A stretch of 38,885 bases of DNA from Micrococcus sp. Lineage in GTDB: Bacteria > Actinomycetota > Actinomycetes > Actinomycetales > Micrococcaceae. Below, in pieces: positions 15,987 through 23,797 of the stretch. The notes beneath the pieces were generated by a model that had not been told where the DNA came from, did not search any database, and saw nothing but the letters and a program-made list of their open reading frames with translations. The first letter of the stretch is position 1. Each line of letters starts with the position of its first letter. The stretch is from the NCBI GenBank assembly GCA_029961105.1, contig JASBVO010000022.1, positions 1-38,885 of the forward strand, written 5' to 3'. The position numbers and the translations under genes are program-made.

Positions 15987-16511
15987 ATGACCATCCTGGT
16001 GGGATACGCGAGCGCCCACGGATCCACGGAGGAGATCTCCCGTCGGATCGCCGGGATCCTGCAGGAGCAGGGAGGCGAGGTCGAGGTGGCCGCCGTGGAA
16101 GACGTCACCGATCCAGCAGTATTTGACGCGATCGTGCTGGGCAGCGCGATCCACCACCAGGCGTGGCTGCCCCGGGCCAGCGAGTTCGTGCACGGCCACC
16201 AGGACGTCCTGCGGGACCGGCCGGTGTGGTTGTTCAGCGTGGGGATGTCCGGCGGGCTGCCCCGGTGGTTGCGACCGTCCGCACGGGCGGCCCAGGACCG
16301 GCGGATCGCCCGCGCCCTGCGGGACGTCGTCCGGCCGCGGGGCCACCACCTGTTCTCCGGGGCCGCCTCGGCCGAGGCCTTCCCCCGCTCGTCCGTACTG
16401 CTGATGCGGGTCACGGGCATCCGCCTCGGTGACTACCGGGACTGGGCGGAGGTCGAGGCCTGGGCCAGCGGGATCGCCCGGGAGCTGCGGGGCCTTGGCT
16501 ACATCGGCTGA
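15987..16511 (+). CDS. Flavodoxin-like (HemG/protoporphyrinogen-oxidase-like) protein
   Basis: A 174-residue flavodoxin-fold protein. MTILVGYASAHGSTEEIS is the FMN phosphate-binding loop, AIVLGSAIHHQAWLP the second FMN contact, and VWLFSVGMSGG the third. The pattern matches flavodoxin-domain proteins annotated as menaquinone-dependent protoporphyrinogen IX dehydrogenase-like; many actinobacterial copies are of unknown function and not linked to haem genes, as here. Cytoplasmic, probably FMN-dependent electron transfer. The start is the ATG with AAGGGAG upstream; a longer in-frame frame to 15729 is not believable. Its 3' end overlaps the end of the convergent YkvI-like gene by 13 bp. Confidence 0.83.
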   Translation: MTILVGYASAHGSTEEISRRIAGILQEQGGEVEVAAVEDVTDPAVFDAIVLGSAIHHQAWLPRASEFVHGHQDVLRDRPVWLFSVGMSGGLPRWLRPSARAAQDRRIARALRDVVRPRGHHLFSGAASAEAFPRSSVLLMRVTGIRLGDYRDWAEVEAWASGIARELRGLGYIG

Positions 16512-17623
16512 CGCCCGACCGTCCGCGCCACGGTCTTGACGATCATGAGCACCAGCAGCAGGATGCCCACGTAACCGTTGATCACGTAGACGATGTTGAC
16601 CATCTGGTCGAACGGCAGGACCAGGCCGATGACCGTGCCCAGGGCCGCCAGTGCGAGCGTGAGGTACTTGTACGGACGGGTCTTATCCGTGAAGAACCTG
16701 GAGGAGACCGTCCACAGCAGCGGGACCGCCGTGGTGTAGATCCCGGCGAGGATGATCACGGCGAACCCGGCCGCGAGCCACGGAGCAGCGTCGGCCGCGA
16801 GGACGAGCATCGGGATCTGTGTGCCCGCCACCGCCTCGAGGTTCGCCAGCAGGCCGAGGGCGACGATGATGCAGGCCACCGAGAAGACCACGCCACCGAG
16901 CACCCCGCCGCTGGCGGCCTCCCGGCGGCTGCGAGCGGTCTTGCCCAGGGCGGTGAGGAAGGCCGCGAGCCACAGCATGCAGAAGCCCACGTAGGACAGC
17001 CCCGCCATGAACCAGTTCGTGGAGGCCTGGGTCAGTTCCAGGTCCGGGAGGATGGCCGCCCCGTCGACGATGCCCGCCGGGTTGCGGACGATCCCGAGCA
17101 CGCCCAGGGCGATCGCGATCACCACGATCAGCGGACCCACCTTGCCGATCACGTCCACGAGGCTCTTCAGGCCGAACCAGACGGTGAGGCCCACGACGGC
17201 GGCCAGCCCGATCCCGCCGACGTACTTGGTCAGCCCGTAATGCTCCTCGAAGACCGCACCGGCGCCGGAGACCATCACGGTGAAGGAGAGGAAGACGAAG
17301 AGGATGGAGAAGTAGTCGAAGAACGTGCCGAGGTAGCGCCCGCAGTAGTAGTGGAAGATTCGCGAGGGCCGGTCGAATTCCTTCGCCTGGCCGACCACGA
17401 AGAACTCCACGCACACGTAGGTGATGAGCACCAGCACGAGCAGGCCGGTGCCGAAGACCCCCCAGTACCCGTAGGACGTGAAGTACTGCAGGATCTCCTG
17501 GCCGGTGGCGAATCCGGAACCGATGAGGAACGCAATGATCGCCCCGGCGTAGGTGATGATCCGCAGCGCGTCGGATCTCTCCACGGTGGCCAGATGGGTG
17601 CTGGATGAGGGGGGTGCGGACAT
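16499..17623 (-). CDS. YkvI-family membrane transporter
   Basis: A 374-residue protein with about 10 membrane helices. The first helix carries AGAIIAFLIGSGFATGQEI, the hallmark of the YkvI family (APC/LeuT-like fold), followed by QYFTSYGYWG. The C-terminus is a hydrophobic helix and a short basic tail. Substrates are not established; amino acids or other small solutes with cation coupling are plausible. The ATG at 17623 has only a weak AAAGG 11 bases upstream. A good promoter lies upstream (-35 TTGACT, 17-bp spacer, -10 TACGGT), with a perfect palindrome just after the predicted start, so expression is probably controlled by a repressor encoded elsewhere. Confidence 0.85.
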   Translation of the reverse strand: MSAPPSSSTHLATVERSDALRIITYAGAIIAFLIGSGFATGQEILQYFTSYGYWGVFGTGLLVLVLITYVCVEFFVVGQAKEFDRPSRIFHYYCGRYLGTFFDYFSILFVFLSFTVMVSGAGAVFEEHYGLTKYVGGIGLAAVVGLTVWFGLKSLVDVIGKVGPLIVVIAIALGVLGIVRNPAGIVDGAAILPDLELTQASTNWFMAGLSYVGFCMLWLAAFLTALGKTARSRREAASGGVLGGVVFSVACIIVALGLLANLEAVAGTQIPMLVLAADAAPWLAAGFAVIILAGIYTTAVPLLWTVSSRFFTDKTRPYKYLTLALAALGTVIGLVLPFDQMVNIVYVINGYVGILLLVLMIVKTVARTVGRQPM

Positions 17624-17651
17624 GCGAGTCCATGCCTTTCGTCGGCCGTAG

Positions 17652-17702
17652 CTGATATATCAGTATGGGCAGCACCGTATTTCAGATATGTGACGTAGTC
17701 AA
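17652..17702 (-). promoter_or_regulatory. Promoter and palindromic operator for YkvI-like gene
   Basis: On the minus strand, TTGACT (17702-17697), a 17-base spacer and TACGGT (17679-17674) form a good sigma-70-type promoter. CTGATATATCAG (17652-17663), a perfect 12-bp palindrome and AT-rich in GC-rich surroundings, lies a few bases past the expected start near 17667. That geometry suits a repressor. The regulator is unknown. Confidence 0.6.
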
Positions 17703-17780
17703 CAGTTGTGTGTGACACGTATCCGCACGCACAGCCGGGCACGCACCGCCGCCGCGGACCGCACGCCGGCCTCTGCCCTC

Positions 17781-17786
17781 TACGCT
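17781..17786 (+). promoter_or_regulatory. Possible -10 element giving a leaderless transcript
   Basis: TACGCT ends 6 bases before the ATG at 17793, so transcription would start at or next to that ATG. This is the usual spacing for actinobacterial leaderless messages. The region where a -35 would lie shows no good match. Confidence 0.4.
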
Positions 17787-17792
17787 GGGTGC

Positions 17793-17831
17793 ATGGATAA
17801 TCCTGTTCCTGACACGTTCGCCCGCCCGTGA
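17793..17831 (+). CDS. 12-codon micro-ORF, possible leaderless leader peptide
   Basis: ATG GAT AAT begins a 12-residue frame (MDNPVPDTFARP) whose TGA stop overlaps the GTG start of the hydrolase gene (GTGA). It has no ribosome site, but a -10 hexamer lies so close that the message would begin at this ATG. The hydrolase GTG likewise lacks a Shine-Dalgarno sequence, so ribosomes ending the micro-ORF may restart there. Seen: frame, overlap and spacing. Inferred: leaderless initiation and coupling. It could be fortuitous. Confidence 0.4.
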   Translation: MDNPVPDTFARP

Positions 17832-18793
17832 ACCGGGTGTCCCGGGCCGTGCTGGGCATGTTCGCCGCTCCCCGGCTCAACATGCGCGAGGACTACGGGA
17901 AGGTCAGGCGCGTGCAGCGTCGACTGGCCACGTTGACGGCGCCGCGATACCGCACTCCCTACCGTGAGGCCTCGATCGACGACGGCGGCGACCCTGTCCC
18001 GGTCCGGGTCTTCCAGCCGAAGGAGCGGCGGCGCGAGGACGTCCTCCTCTTCTTCCACGGCGGCGGTTGGGTGACCGGGGACATCGTGAGTTACACCTCG
18101 GCCTGCACCACGATGGCCGACCTCACGGGCTGCGTGGTGGCCTCCGTGGACTACCGGCTGGCGCCCGAGCATCCCTTCCCGGCGGGCCTGGAGGACTGCT
18201 ACCGGGCCGCGCGGACGTTGCTGGAGGATCCGCAGCGGGCCGGCGTCGAGGACGCCGCCAGGATCGTCCTGGTGGGCGATTCGGCCGGAGGCAACCTCGT
18301 GGCCGCCGTCTCCCTGTTGCTGCGCGAGCGCGGATACCGGGGCGCGAGCCGGCAGATACTGCTCTATCCCGTGACCCACTGGGACCACGACCCGGAGACC
18401 TCGCCGTTCGCCTCGGTGCACCGGCACGGCGAGGGCTACCGACTCACCAACACCGAGGTACAGGACTACTTCGAGCTCTACGTCCCCGACCCTGAGCAGC
18501 GCCGCGACCGGCGGGTCGCGCCGTTGATGGCGACCGACCTCTCCGGACAACCGGAGACACTGCTCATCACTGCCGAGCTGGACCTGTTGTGCGATGAGGG
18601 AGAGGCGTACGGCCGTGCCCTCGAGGAGGCCGGGAACACCGTGCAGGTGCACCGGGTGGCGGGGGCGCTGCACGGGTTCATCGTCCTGCCCCGGTTCTCC
18701 CGGTCCCTGCGGGAGGCCTACGAGGTGATCAATGCCTTCCTCGGTGATGACGCCGCCGGCGCCGAGCACCACCGCCGGCAGGAGCCCGCGTGA
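17828..18793 (+). CDS. HSL-family alpha/beta hydrolase
   Basis: A 321-residue hormone-sensitive-lipase-type esterase. The oxyanion-hole motif is HGGGW (His77-Trp81); Ser152 lies in VGDSAGGN, the acid is probably Asp252 in TAELDLLCDEG and the catalytic His is His282 in ALHGF. DYRLAPEHPFPAG is also typical. All catalytic residues are present. It has no signal peptide, though the short N-terminus is basic. It is the first large gene of a three-gene operon; its TGA overlaps the GTG start of the acyltransferase-like gene by 4 bp. The pairing suggests hydrolysis and re-esterification of one lipid or ester product. The GTG at 17828 is chosen for overlap with the micro-ORF; no Shine-Dalgarno sequence is seen. 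Confidence 0.9.
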   Translation: MNRVSRAVLGMFAAPRLNMREDYGKVRRVQRRLATLTAPRYRTPYREASIDDGGDPVPVRVFQPKERRREDVLLFFHGGGWVTGDIVSYTSACTTMADLTGCVVASVDYRLAPEHPFPAGLEDCYRAARTLLEDPQRAGVEDAARIVLVGDSAGGNLVAAVSLLLRERGYRGASRQILLYPVTHWDHDPETSPFASVHRHGEGYRLTNTEVQDYFELYVPDPEQRRDRRVAPLMATDLSGQPETLLITAELDLLCDEGEAYGRALEEAGNTVQVHRVAGALHGFIVLPRFSRSLREAYEVINAFLGDDAAGAEHHRRQEPA

Positions 18794-20256
18794 CCCGCCG
18801 GACCTGGGTGCGGCTCGACAATGCCTCCAACATCTTCCTGGCCGCCAGGACCGACGCCGATCCCAAGGTGTTCCGCTTGAGCGCCGAGACGGACCACCCG
18901 GTGGACCCACAACTCCTGCAGGAGGCGTTGGACACCACGTTCGACCGGTACCCGCTCTACCATGCGGTGCTGCGACGCGGCGTCTTCTGGTACTACCTGC
19001 AGGACAGCGACCTTCGCCCGCTGGTCACCACGGAGGACCAGTACACCTGCGCACCGGTCTACCAGGTGGATCGGCGCAACCTGCTGTTCCGCGTGATGCA
19101 CCATCACCGGCGAATCGTCCTCGAGGTCTTCCATGCCCTGTCCGACGGCACCGGTGCGCTGTGGTTCCTGTCCGACCTGGTGGTCGCCTACCACCGACTG
19201 CGATATCCCGGGCAGGAGCGGCCGGTCCGGGACGGCATCGGGACGGGCGGCGCCCGGCCTGACCCTGGCCCTGTCCCTGGCCGGGCCGACGCCGGTGCCC
19301 AGCGCGGCGGCCACGGGGCTGGGCGGACGCATGAGCTCGGCGCCGACAGCTTCCGGCACTACTTCCTACGGCGTCGCCCGCACGCAGGGCCGGCAGCAGG
19401 GTCCGCCTTCCGCCGTGAGGCCGTGCCGGCCGCACTCACCGTCGAGGACCACCCGCGGTCACCGGGGAACGCGCCACGGGACATCCGCCGGGGGCACCGC
19501 CGGCCGCGGAAGAAGGTATACCGGGTCGTGGGAACCCGTACGCCGGACAACCGCACGCGCGCGGTCGAGCTCACGATGCCCGCTCACGGCGTGCTGGCCC
19601 TGGCCCGCGCCGAGGGAGTCTCGCTCACGATGTACCTGATCGCCCTGTTCTTCGAGTCCGTTCGCCTGTCCTCCGGTGGTCTGGGGACGGCGCGCACCCT
19701 GACGGCGTCGGTGCCCGTGAACCTGCGCCAGTTCTTCCCCTCGACGTCGGCGCGCAACTTCTTCACGACCGTCCGGGTGGAGCACACCTATGGGGAGGGT
19801 CCGGACGACCTCGGCTCCATCAGCAGGAGCCTTGAGGCCCAATTCCGCCCGAAGGCCACTCCAGAGGCGCTCGAGCGGAAACTGCGGCGGTTCCTCCGGT
19901 TCGAACGGATGCCCCTGCTGAGGATCCTGCCGCGGCCGGTCAAGGACCTGATCCTGAAGCTGGTCAACCGGGGCAACAACCGTGGCCTGACCGTCGCGGC
20001 CTCCAATCTGGGCCGCGTGAGCCTGCCCGAACCGGCCGCTTCGCACGTGGGTCGCCTGTTGTTCCACGTCTCAGCGGTCCGGCCGCAATTCTGTTCCATC
20101 TCCCACGCCGGCCTGCTCACCGTCACCTTCACCTCGCCGTTCACGGAGACCGGGCACGTTAGCCAGTTCGCCCGGCTGCTGACCACCCGCGGGATCGGCA
20201 TGACCGTCGCCGCGGCGCGGGTCACCGAGGAGGAGCTGGCGGAGGGGGAAGCATGA
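18790..20256 (+). CDS. HxxxDG condensation-like acyltransferase
   Basis: A 488-residue protein of the CoA/carrier-dependent acyltransferase superfamily (condensation domain, PapA and alcohol-acetyltransferase relatives). The catalytic motif is HALSDG (His115, Asp119, Gly120), preceded by RFxLSAE- and DRYPLYHAVLRRG-like features of the N-terminal lobe. The second lobe contains SVPVNLRQFFPSTSARNFF and NNRGLTVAASNLGRV, which correspond to the conserved core and floor-loop regions. No membrane helix is evident. It is coupled by 4-bp overlaps to the hydrolase before (GTGA) and the zinc-ribbon membrane protein after (ATGA). A likely role is O- or N-acylation of a lipid or alcohol; substrates are unknown. 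Residues around 225-270 form a low-complexity Arg/Pro-rich insert. Confidence 0.8.
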   Translation: MTRRTWVRLDNASNIFLAARTDADPKVFRLSAETDHPVDPQLLQEALDTTFDRYPLYHAVLRRGVFWYYLQDSDLRPLVTTEDQYTCAPVYQVDRRNLLFRVMHHHRRIVLEVFHALSDGTGALWFLSDLVVAYHRLRYPGQERPVRDGIGTGGARPDPGPVPGRADAGAQRGGHGAGRTHELGADSFRHYFLRRRPHAGPAAGSAFRREAVPAALTVEDHPRSPGNAPRDIRRGHRRPRKKVYRVVGTRTPDNRTRAVELTMPAHGVLALARAEGVSLTMYLIALFFESVRLSSGGLGTARTLTASVPVNLRQFFPSTSARNFFTTVRVEHTYGEGPDDLGSISRSLEAQFRPKATPEALERKLRRFLRFERMPLLRILPRPVKDLILKLVNRGNNRGLTVAASNLGRVSLPEPAASHVGRLLFHVSAVRPQFCSISHAGLLTVTFTSPFTETGHVSQFARLLTTRGIGMTVAAARVTEEELAEGEA

Positions 20257-20918
20257 GGCGCTGCACCGAATGTGCCGTGGACGTCGAGGGGCACTGGACC
20301 CGTTGCCCCCTGTGCGCCGCGGCCCTCACCGGTGAACCGGCTCCGAGTCCGTTGCCGGCGGTGCCTCTCAACTTCTCCCGGCAGCGGGTGCTGCGGGCCC
20401 TGTTCCTCACCTCGCTCGCGGTGGTCCTGGCGTCCTTCGTGGCCCAGCTGCTGTTCAGTCCGGACCTAGACGGCATCGGACTCCTGCGCTCCGTGTGGCT
20501 GGGGCTGAGCGCGATGTGGCTCGTGGTCCTGATGGCAGTGCGCAAACGGCGCAACCTCGCCAAGGGCACCGTGTACCTCGTCGTGCTGGTCGGCCTGGTC
20601 TGCGTGTACTGGGACTACCTCGGCGGCTGGCGTGGCTGGTCACTGACCTACGCCGTGCCGGCCCTGTGCGCCTCTGCCATCCTCGCCCTGCTGATCACGG
20701 TCCGCGTGATGCGCATCGAGGTGAGCGACCACATCGTCTACAGCGGCCTGACGGTGCTGCTGGGCCTGGCGCCCCTGGGCTTCCTGGTCTTCGGCTGGGT
20801 GACGAACCCGCTGCCGTCGGCCATCTGCGGTGTCCTCAGCCTCTGCGCCCTGGTGGTGGTGCACTTCGCCCGCGGCGCGGAAGTGCGCCACGAACTCGCC
20901 CAGCGCCTGCACGTGTAG
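20253..20918 (+). CDS. Zinc-ribbon, six-helix membrane protein (DUF6320-like)
   Basis: A 221-residue protein. The N-terminus is a short zinc ribbon, MRRCTECAVDVEGHWTRCPL (Cys4, Cys7, Cys18) completed by Cys21, followed by a Pro-rich linker and about six hydrophobic helices from residue 45 to 210. The ending RGAEVRHELAQRLHV is hydrophilic. This layout resembles DUF6320 proteins, which to my recollection are found next to alpha/beta hydrolases and alcohol acetyltransferase-like proteins in other bacteria; function unknown. It overlaps the acyltransferase by 4 bp, so the three products probably act together, perhaps with this one holding the soluble enzymes at the membrane. A strong hairpin begins at its stop codon. 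Confidence 0.75.
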   Translation: MRRCTECAVDVEGHWTRCPLCAAALTGEPAPSPLPAVPLNFSRQRVLRALFLTSLAVVLASFVAQLLFSPDLDGIGLLRSVWLGLSAMWLVVLMAVRKRRNLAKGTVYLVVLVGLVCVYWDYLGGWRGWSLTYAVPALCASAILALLITVRVMRIEVSDHIVYSGLTVLLGLAPLGFLVFGWVTNPLPSAICGVLSLCALVVVHFARGAEVRHELAQRLHV

Positions 20919-20966
20919 ACCGTGCCGGACGGCGGACGGCCCGCGCGCTTGGCGTCCGGCACGGTC
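20918..20966. terminator. 14-bp-stem terminator between convergent operons
   Basis: GACCGTGCCGGACG (20918-20931) pairs perfectly with CGTCCGGCACGGTC (20953-20966) around a 21-base loop that is itself GC-rich. It fills the gap between the zinc-ribbon gene (plus) and the ABC ATPase gene (minus), whose stop is at 20970, and probably ends both transcripts. There is no T-run on either side. Confidence 0.8.
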
Positions 20967-20969
20967 GGC

Positions 20970-22136
20970 TCAGCCGGCCTGCGGCAGGTGCACCCGGACG
21001 TCACCGCCCCCGTGACCCGTCTGGATTCCCACCGCGCTGCGGGGCCGCGGGAACACCCGCACCTCCCCCACCACGCTGATCGCCACGCGGTCCCCGGGCA
21101 GGGGAAGGTCGCGGCCGAGCAACCGGGCGCGGACCCCATCGGCCGGTGCGGCGAGGCCTGCCGGGAGGCCCTCGTCGGCCAGGACTCCGGGGACCGTCGC
21201 GGCGTCCCCGGGCAGCTCGAGTTCCACGACGGCGTCGTGCCCGAAGTACTCCACCTCACGCACGGTGGCCTCGAACGGCGAGGTGCCCGGCGCGGACACC
21301 GTGATCTGCTCAGGCCGGATCATCACCTGCACCGGTCCGTCCGCCGCGCCCCCGCGTACTGGAAGGTCCCCCAGCGCACAGTGCACCGTGCCACCGTCCA
21401 CGGTCCCGGAGACGAAGACGGCGTCACCCAGGAACGCGGCCACGCCGGCGTCGGCCGGGTCACGGTAGGCCACCCGCGGCTCGGCGACCTGCCGGAACCG
21501 GCCGGCGTCGAGGATGGCCACCTCGTCGGCGAAGGACAGCGCCTCGTCCTGGTCGTGCGTGACCAGCACGGCGGTGGCGCCGGTGGCCTTCAGGGCCCGG
21601 GCGGTGGCCTCGCGGGTGGAGGCGCGCAGGGCGCTGTCCAGGGAGGAGAACGGCTCGTCCAGCAGGACCAGTTCGGGGCGCGGGGCCAGGGCGCGGGCCA
21701 GGGCGACCCGCTGCTGCTGGCCGCCCGAGAGCTGGTCGGGCCGGCGGTCGGCCGCTGCGGCGGGCAGGCCCACCAGCTCCAGCAGCTCCAGCACCCGGGC
21801 CCGGTGACGCCGCCGCGGCCAGGGCAGGCCGAAGGCGATGTTCCCGGCAACGGACAGGTGCGGGAACAGGCCGCCCTCCTGGCGCACGTAGCCGACGCCG
21901 CGGCGCTCGGGTGGGACCCACGCCCCGGGCCCGGCCACCGTGCGGCCGCCGATGACGAGCTGGCCGGAGCGCGGTGCCAGGAACCCGGCCACGACCCGCA
22001 GCAGGGTCGTCTTGCCGCTGCCGGACCCACCGAGCACGGCCGTCGTCGTGCCGCCGGCGACCGTCAGGTCGAGGTCCTGCAGCACCGCCTCCGAGCCGTA
22101 TCCGGCCGAGATGCCGCGCAGCGAGAGCTCACTCAT
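20970..22136 (-). CDS. fbpC: Ferric-iron ABC transporter ATPase
   Basis: A 388-residue ABC ATPase. Walker A is GGSGSGKTT (Lys42), the signature is LSGGQQQR, Walker B is LVLLDEP and the switch histidine is in [12 protein letters not shown]-terminal TOBE-like regulatory domain begins near residue 240 ([26 protein letters not shown]). This is the FbpC/CysA subclass that pairs with fused permeases. It powers uptake through the adjacent permease at the inner face of the membrane. ATG 22136 overlaps the permease stop by 4 bp. Last gene of the minus-strand, probably iron-repressed operon. The symbol is by family and context; related thiamine or phosphonate ATPases are the alternative. Confidence 0.9.
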   Translation of the reverse strand: MSELSLRGISAGYGSEAVLQDLDLTVAGGTTTAVLGGSGSGKTTLLRVVAGFLAPRSGQLVIGGRTVAGPGAWVPPERRGVGYVRQEGGLFPHLSVAGNIAFGLPWPRRRHRARVLELLELVGLPAAAADRRPDQLSGGQQQRVALARALAPRPELVLLDEPFSSLDSALRASTREATARALKATGATAVLVTHDQDEALSFADEVAILDAGRFRQVAEPRVAYRDPADAGVAAFLGDAVFVSGTVDGGTVHCALGDLPVRGGAADGPVQVMIRPEQITVSAPGTSPFEATVREVEYFGHDAVVELELPGDAATVPGVLADEGLPAGLAAPADGVRARLLGRDLPLPGDRVAISVVGEVRVFPRPRSAVGIQTGHGGGDVRVHLPQAG

Positions 22137-23797
22137 TCTTCCTCCAGGATCTGCCGCCGCAGCAGCAGGGTCAGCGGAACGGACAGGACGATCATCACGG
22201 CCGCGTAGGGCGCGGCCGCCGCGTAGTCCAGCTGGCTGGCCTCGCGCCAGAAGGACAGGGCCAGGGTGTCCATGCCGGTGGGGGCGAGCAGCAGGGTGGC
22301 GGTCAGCTCCGTGCTGACGGCCAGGGCCACCAGCACCAGGCCCGTGCGCACGGCCGGTGCCATGAGCGGCAACACCACGCGCACCAGCACGGCCGGTCCC
22401 CGCAGCCCCAGCGAGCGGGCCGCCTCGGACAGCTCGGGCGGAGCCGCGGCCAGGCCGGCCCGCAGCGAGACCATCGCGCGCGGCAGGAACAGGATGGCAT
22501 AGGCCAGCACCGCCAGCCACACCGTCTGGTACAGCGGCCGCACCCAGGCCACGGCGAGGGTCACCAGGGCCAGGCCGATCACGACGCCGGGCAGCGAGCT
22601 GGCGATGAAGGTGACCCGTTCGAGGGCCAGGGTCAGTGCGGAGCGCCGCCGGTTGAGCAGCCACGCACCGGGGAACGCGGCGACGGTGGCCGCCACGGCC
22701 CCCAGCACGGCCAGGCCCAGCGTGCTCAGCGTGACGGCCAGCAGGCCGCCGTCGAACAGGCTGGCCGCGTCCTGGCCCGCCAGCAGCCAGCGGACCACGG
22801 TGACCACGGGGACCACCAGGGCGGCGCCCACGACGGCGGCGAGGAACAGCAGCGACGGCACGGTCCAGGAGCCCAGCGGGTGCGGCACGCCGCGGCGCTG
22901 GGTGCCGGCCCCGAGCCGGGCCACGCGGCGCCGGCCACGAGCGGCCAGGTCCAGCAGGAGCGCCACGAGGCACAGTCCCACCAGGACCGAGGCGAGCAGG
23001 CTGCCGGCGCTGTCGCTGAAGCCCACGGCGTACTGCTGCATGATGGCGGTGGTGAAGGTCTGGAAGCGCATCATCTCCAGCACGCCGTACTCGGCGAGCA
23101 GGTGCAGCGCCACGAGCAGGGCGCCACCGCTGAGCGCCGGACGCAGCCGGGGCAGGACGGTGCGCACCATGGCCGCCGTCGGGCTCAGGCCCAGGGACCG
23201 GGCCACCTCCTCGTCGCCGGGGTCCAGGGCGCGCAGCAGGGCGGCCACGGGCAGGAAGACGAAGGGGTAGTAGGCCAGCGTAGTGACCAGGGCGGCCCCG
23301 CCGAAGCCGGTGAACCCGGGGGCCACGGTCACCCAGGCGTAGGCGCTGACGAACGAGGGCACGGCCAGCGGGGCCAGCAACAGCGTCCGCCACAGCCCGG
23401 CGGCCGGGAGCGCGGTGCGCTCCACGAGCCAGGCCGCCACGACGCCCACCACGACGGCGGCCGGCACCGTGACGGCGATGAGCACCCCCGTGTTCGCCAC
23501 CAGTTCCCCGACGCGCGGACGCAGCAGGTAGCGGGCGGCATCCTCCCAGCCGCCGGCAAACGCGCCCGGCAGCACGACGAGCAGGGGCAACAGCGTGACG
23601 ACGGCGACGACGGCGGCGGCAAGGGCGGCCAGCCAGGGACCCTGGGCGCGCCGGGACGCTCCGGCACGGTGAGTGGAGGTGGCGGCTGCACCGGAGGCAT
23701 GGCCGGAGCCGGGACCTGGGCGCCCGGGGCCGGCCGGTCGCGTGGCGGCGGCCGGCCCCGGGGCGGAATCCGCGTGGGCGCTAGAGGATGCCGGCAT
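22133..23797 (-). CDS. fbpB: Ferric-iron ABC transporter permease, fused double-domain type
   Basis: A 554-residue permease made of two homologous halves, each with about six helices and an EAA loop: EEVARSLGLSPTAAMVRTVL in the first and SEAARSLGLRGPAVLVRVVL in the second. This internal duplication is typical of FbpB-type iron permeases. A hydrophilic Ala/Gly/Pro-rich N-terminal extension of about 50 residues precedes the first helix and is unusual in length. The start at 23797 overlaps the binding-protein gene by 17 bp; an internal start near the first helix is possible. With the ATPase and lipoprotein it forms a complete importer. Confidence 0.9.
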   Translation of the reverse strand: MPASSSAHADSAPGPAAATRPAGPGRPGPGSGHASGAAATSTHRAGASRRAQGPWLAALAAAVVAVVTLLPLLVVLPGAFAGGWEDAARYLLRPRVGELVANTGVLIAVTVPAAVVVGVVAAWLVERTALPAAGLWRTLLLAPLAVPSFVSAYAWVTVAPGFTGFGGAALVTTLAYYPFVFLPVAALLRALDPGDEEVARSLGLSPTAAMVRTVLPRLRPALSGGALLVALHLLAEYGVLEMMRFQTFTTAIMQQYAVGFSDSAGSLLASVLVGLCLVALLLDLAARGRRRVARLGAGTQRRGVPHPLGSWTVPSLLFLAAVVGAALVVPVVTVVRWLLAGQDAASLFDGGLLAVTLSTLGLAVLGAVAATVAAFPGAWLLNRRRSALTLALERVTFIASSLPGVVIGLALVTLAVAWVRPLYQTVWLAVLAYAILFLPRAMVSLRAGLAAAPPELSEAARSLGLRGPAVLVRVVLPLMAPAVRTGLVLVALAVSTELTATLLLAPTGMDTLALSFWREASQLDYAAAAPYAAVMIVLSVPLTLLLRRQILEEE

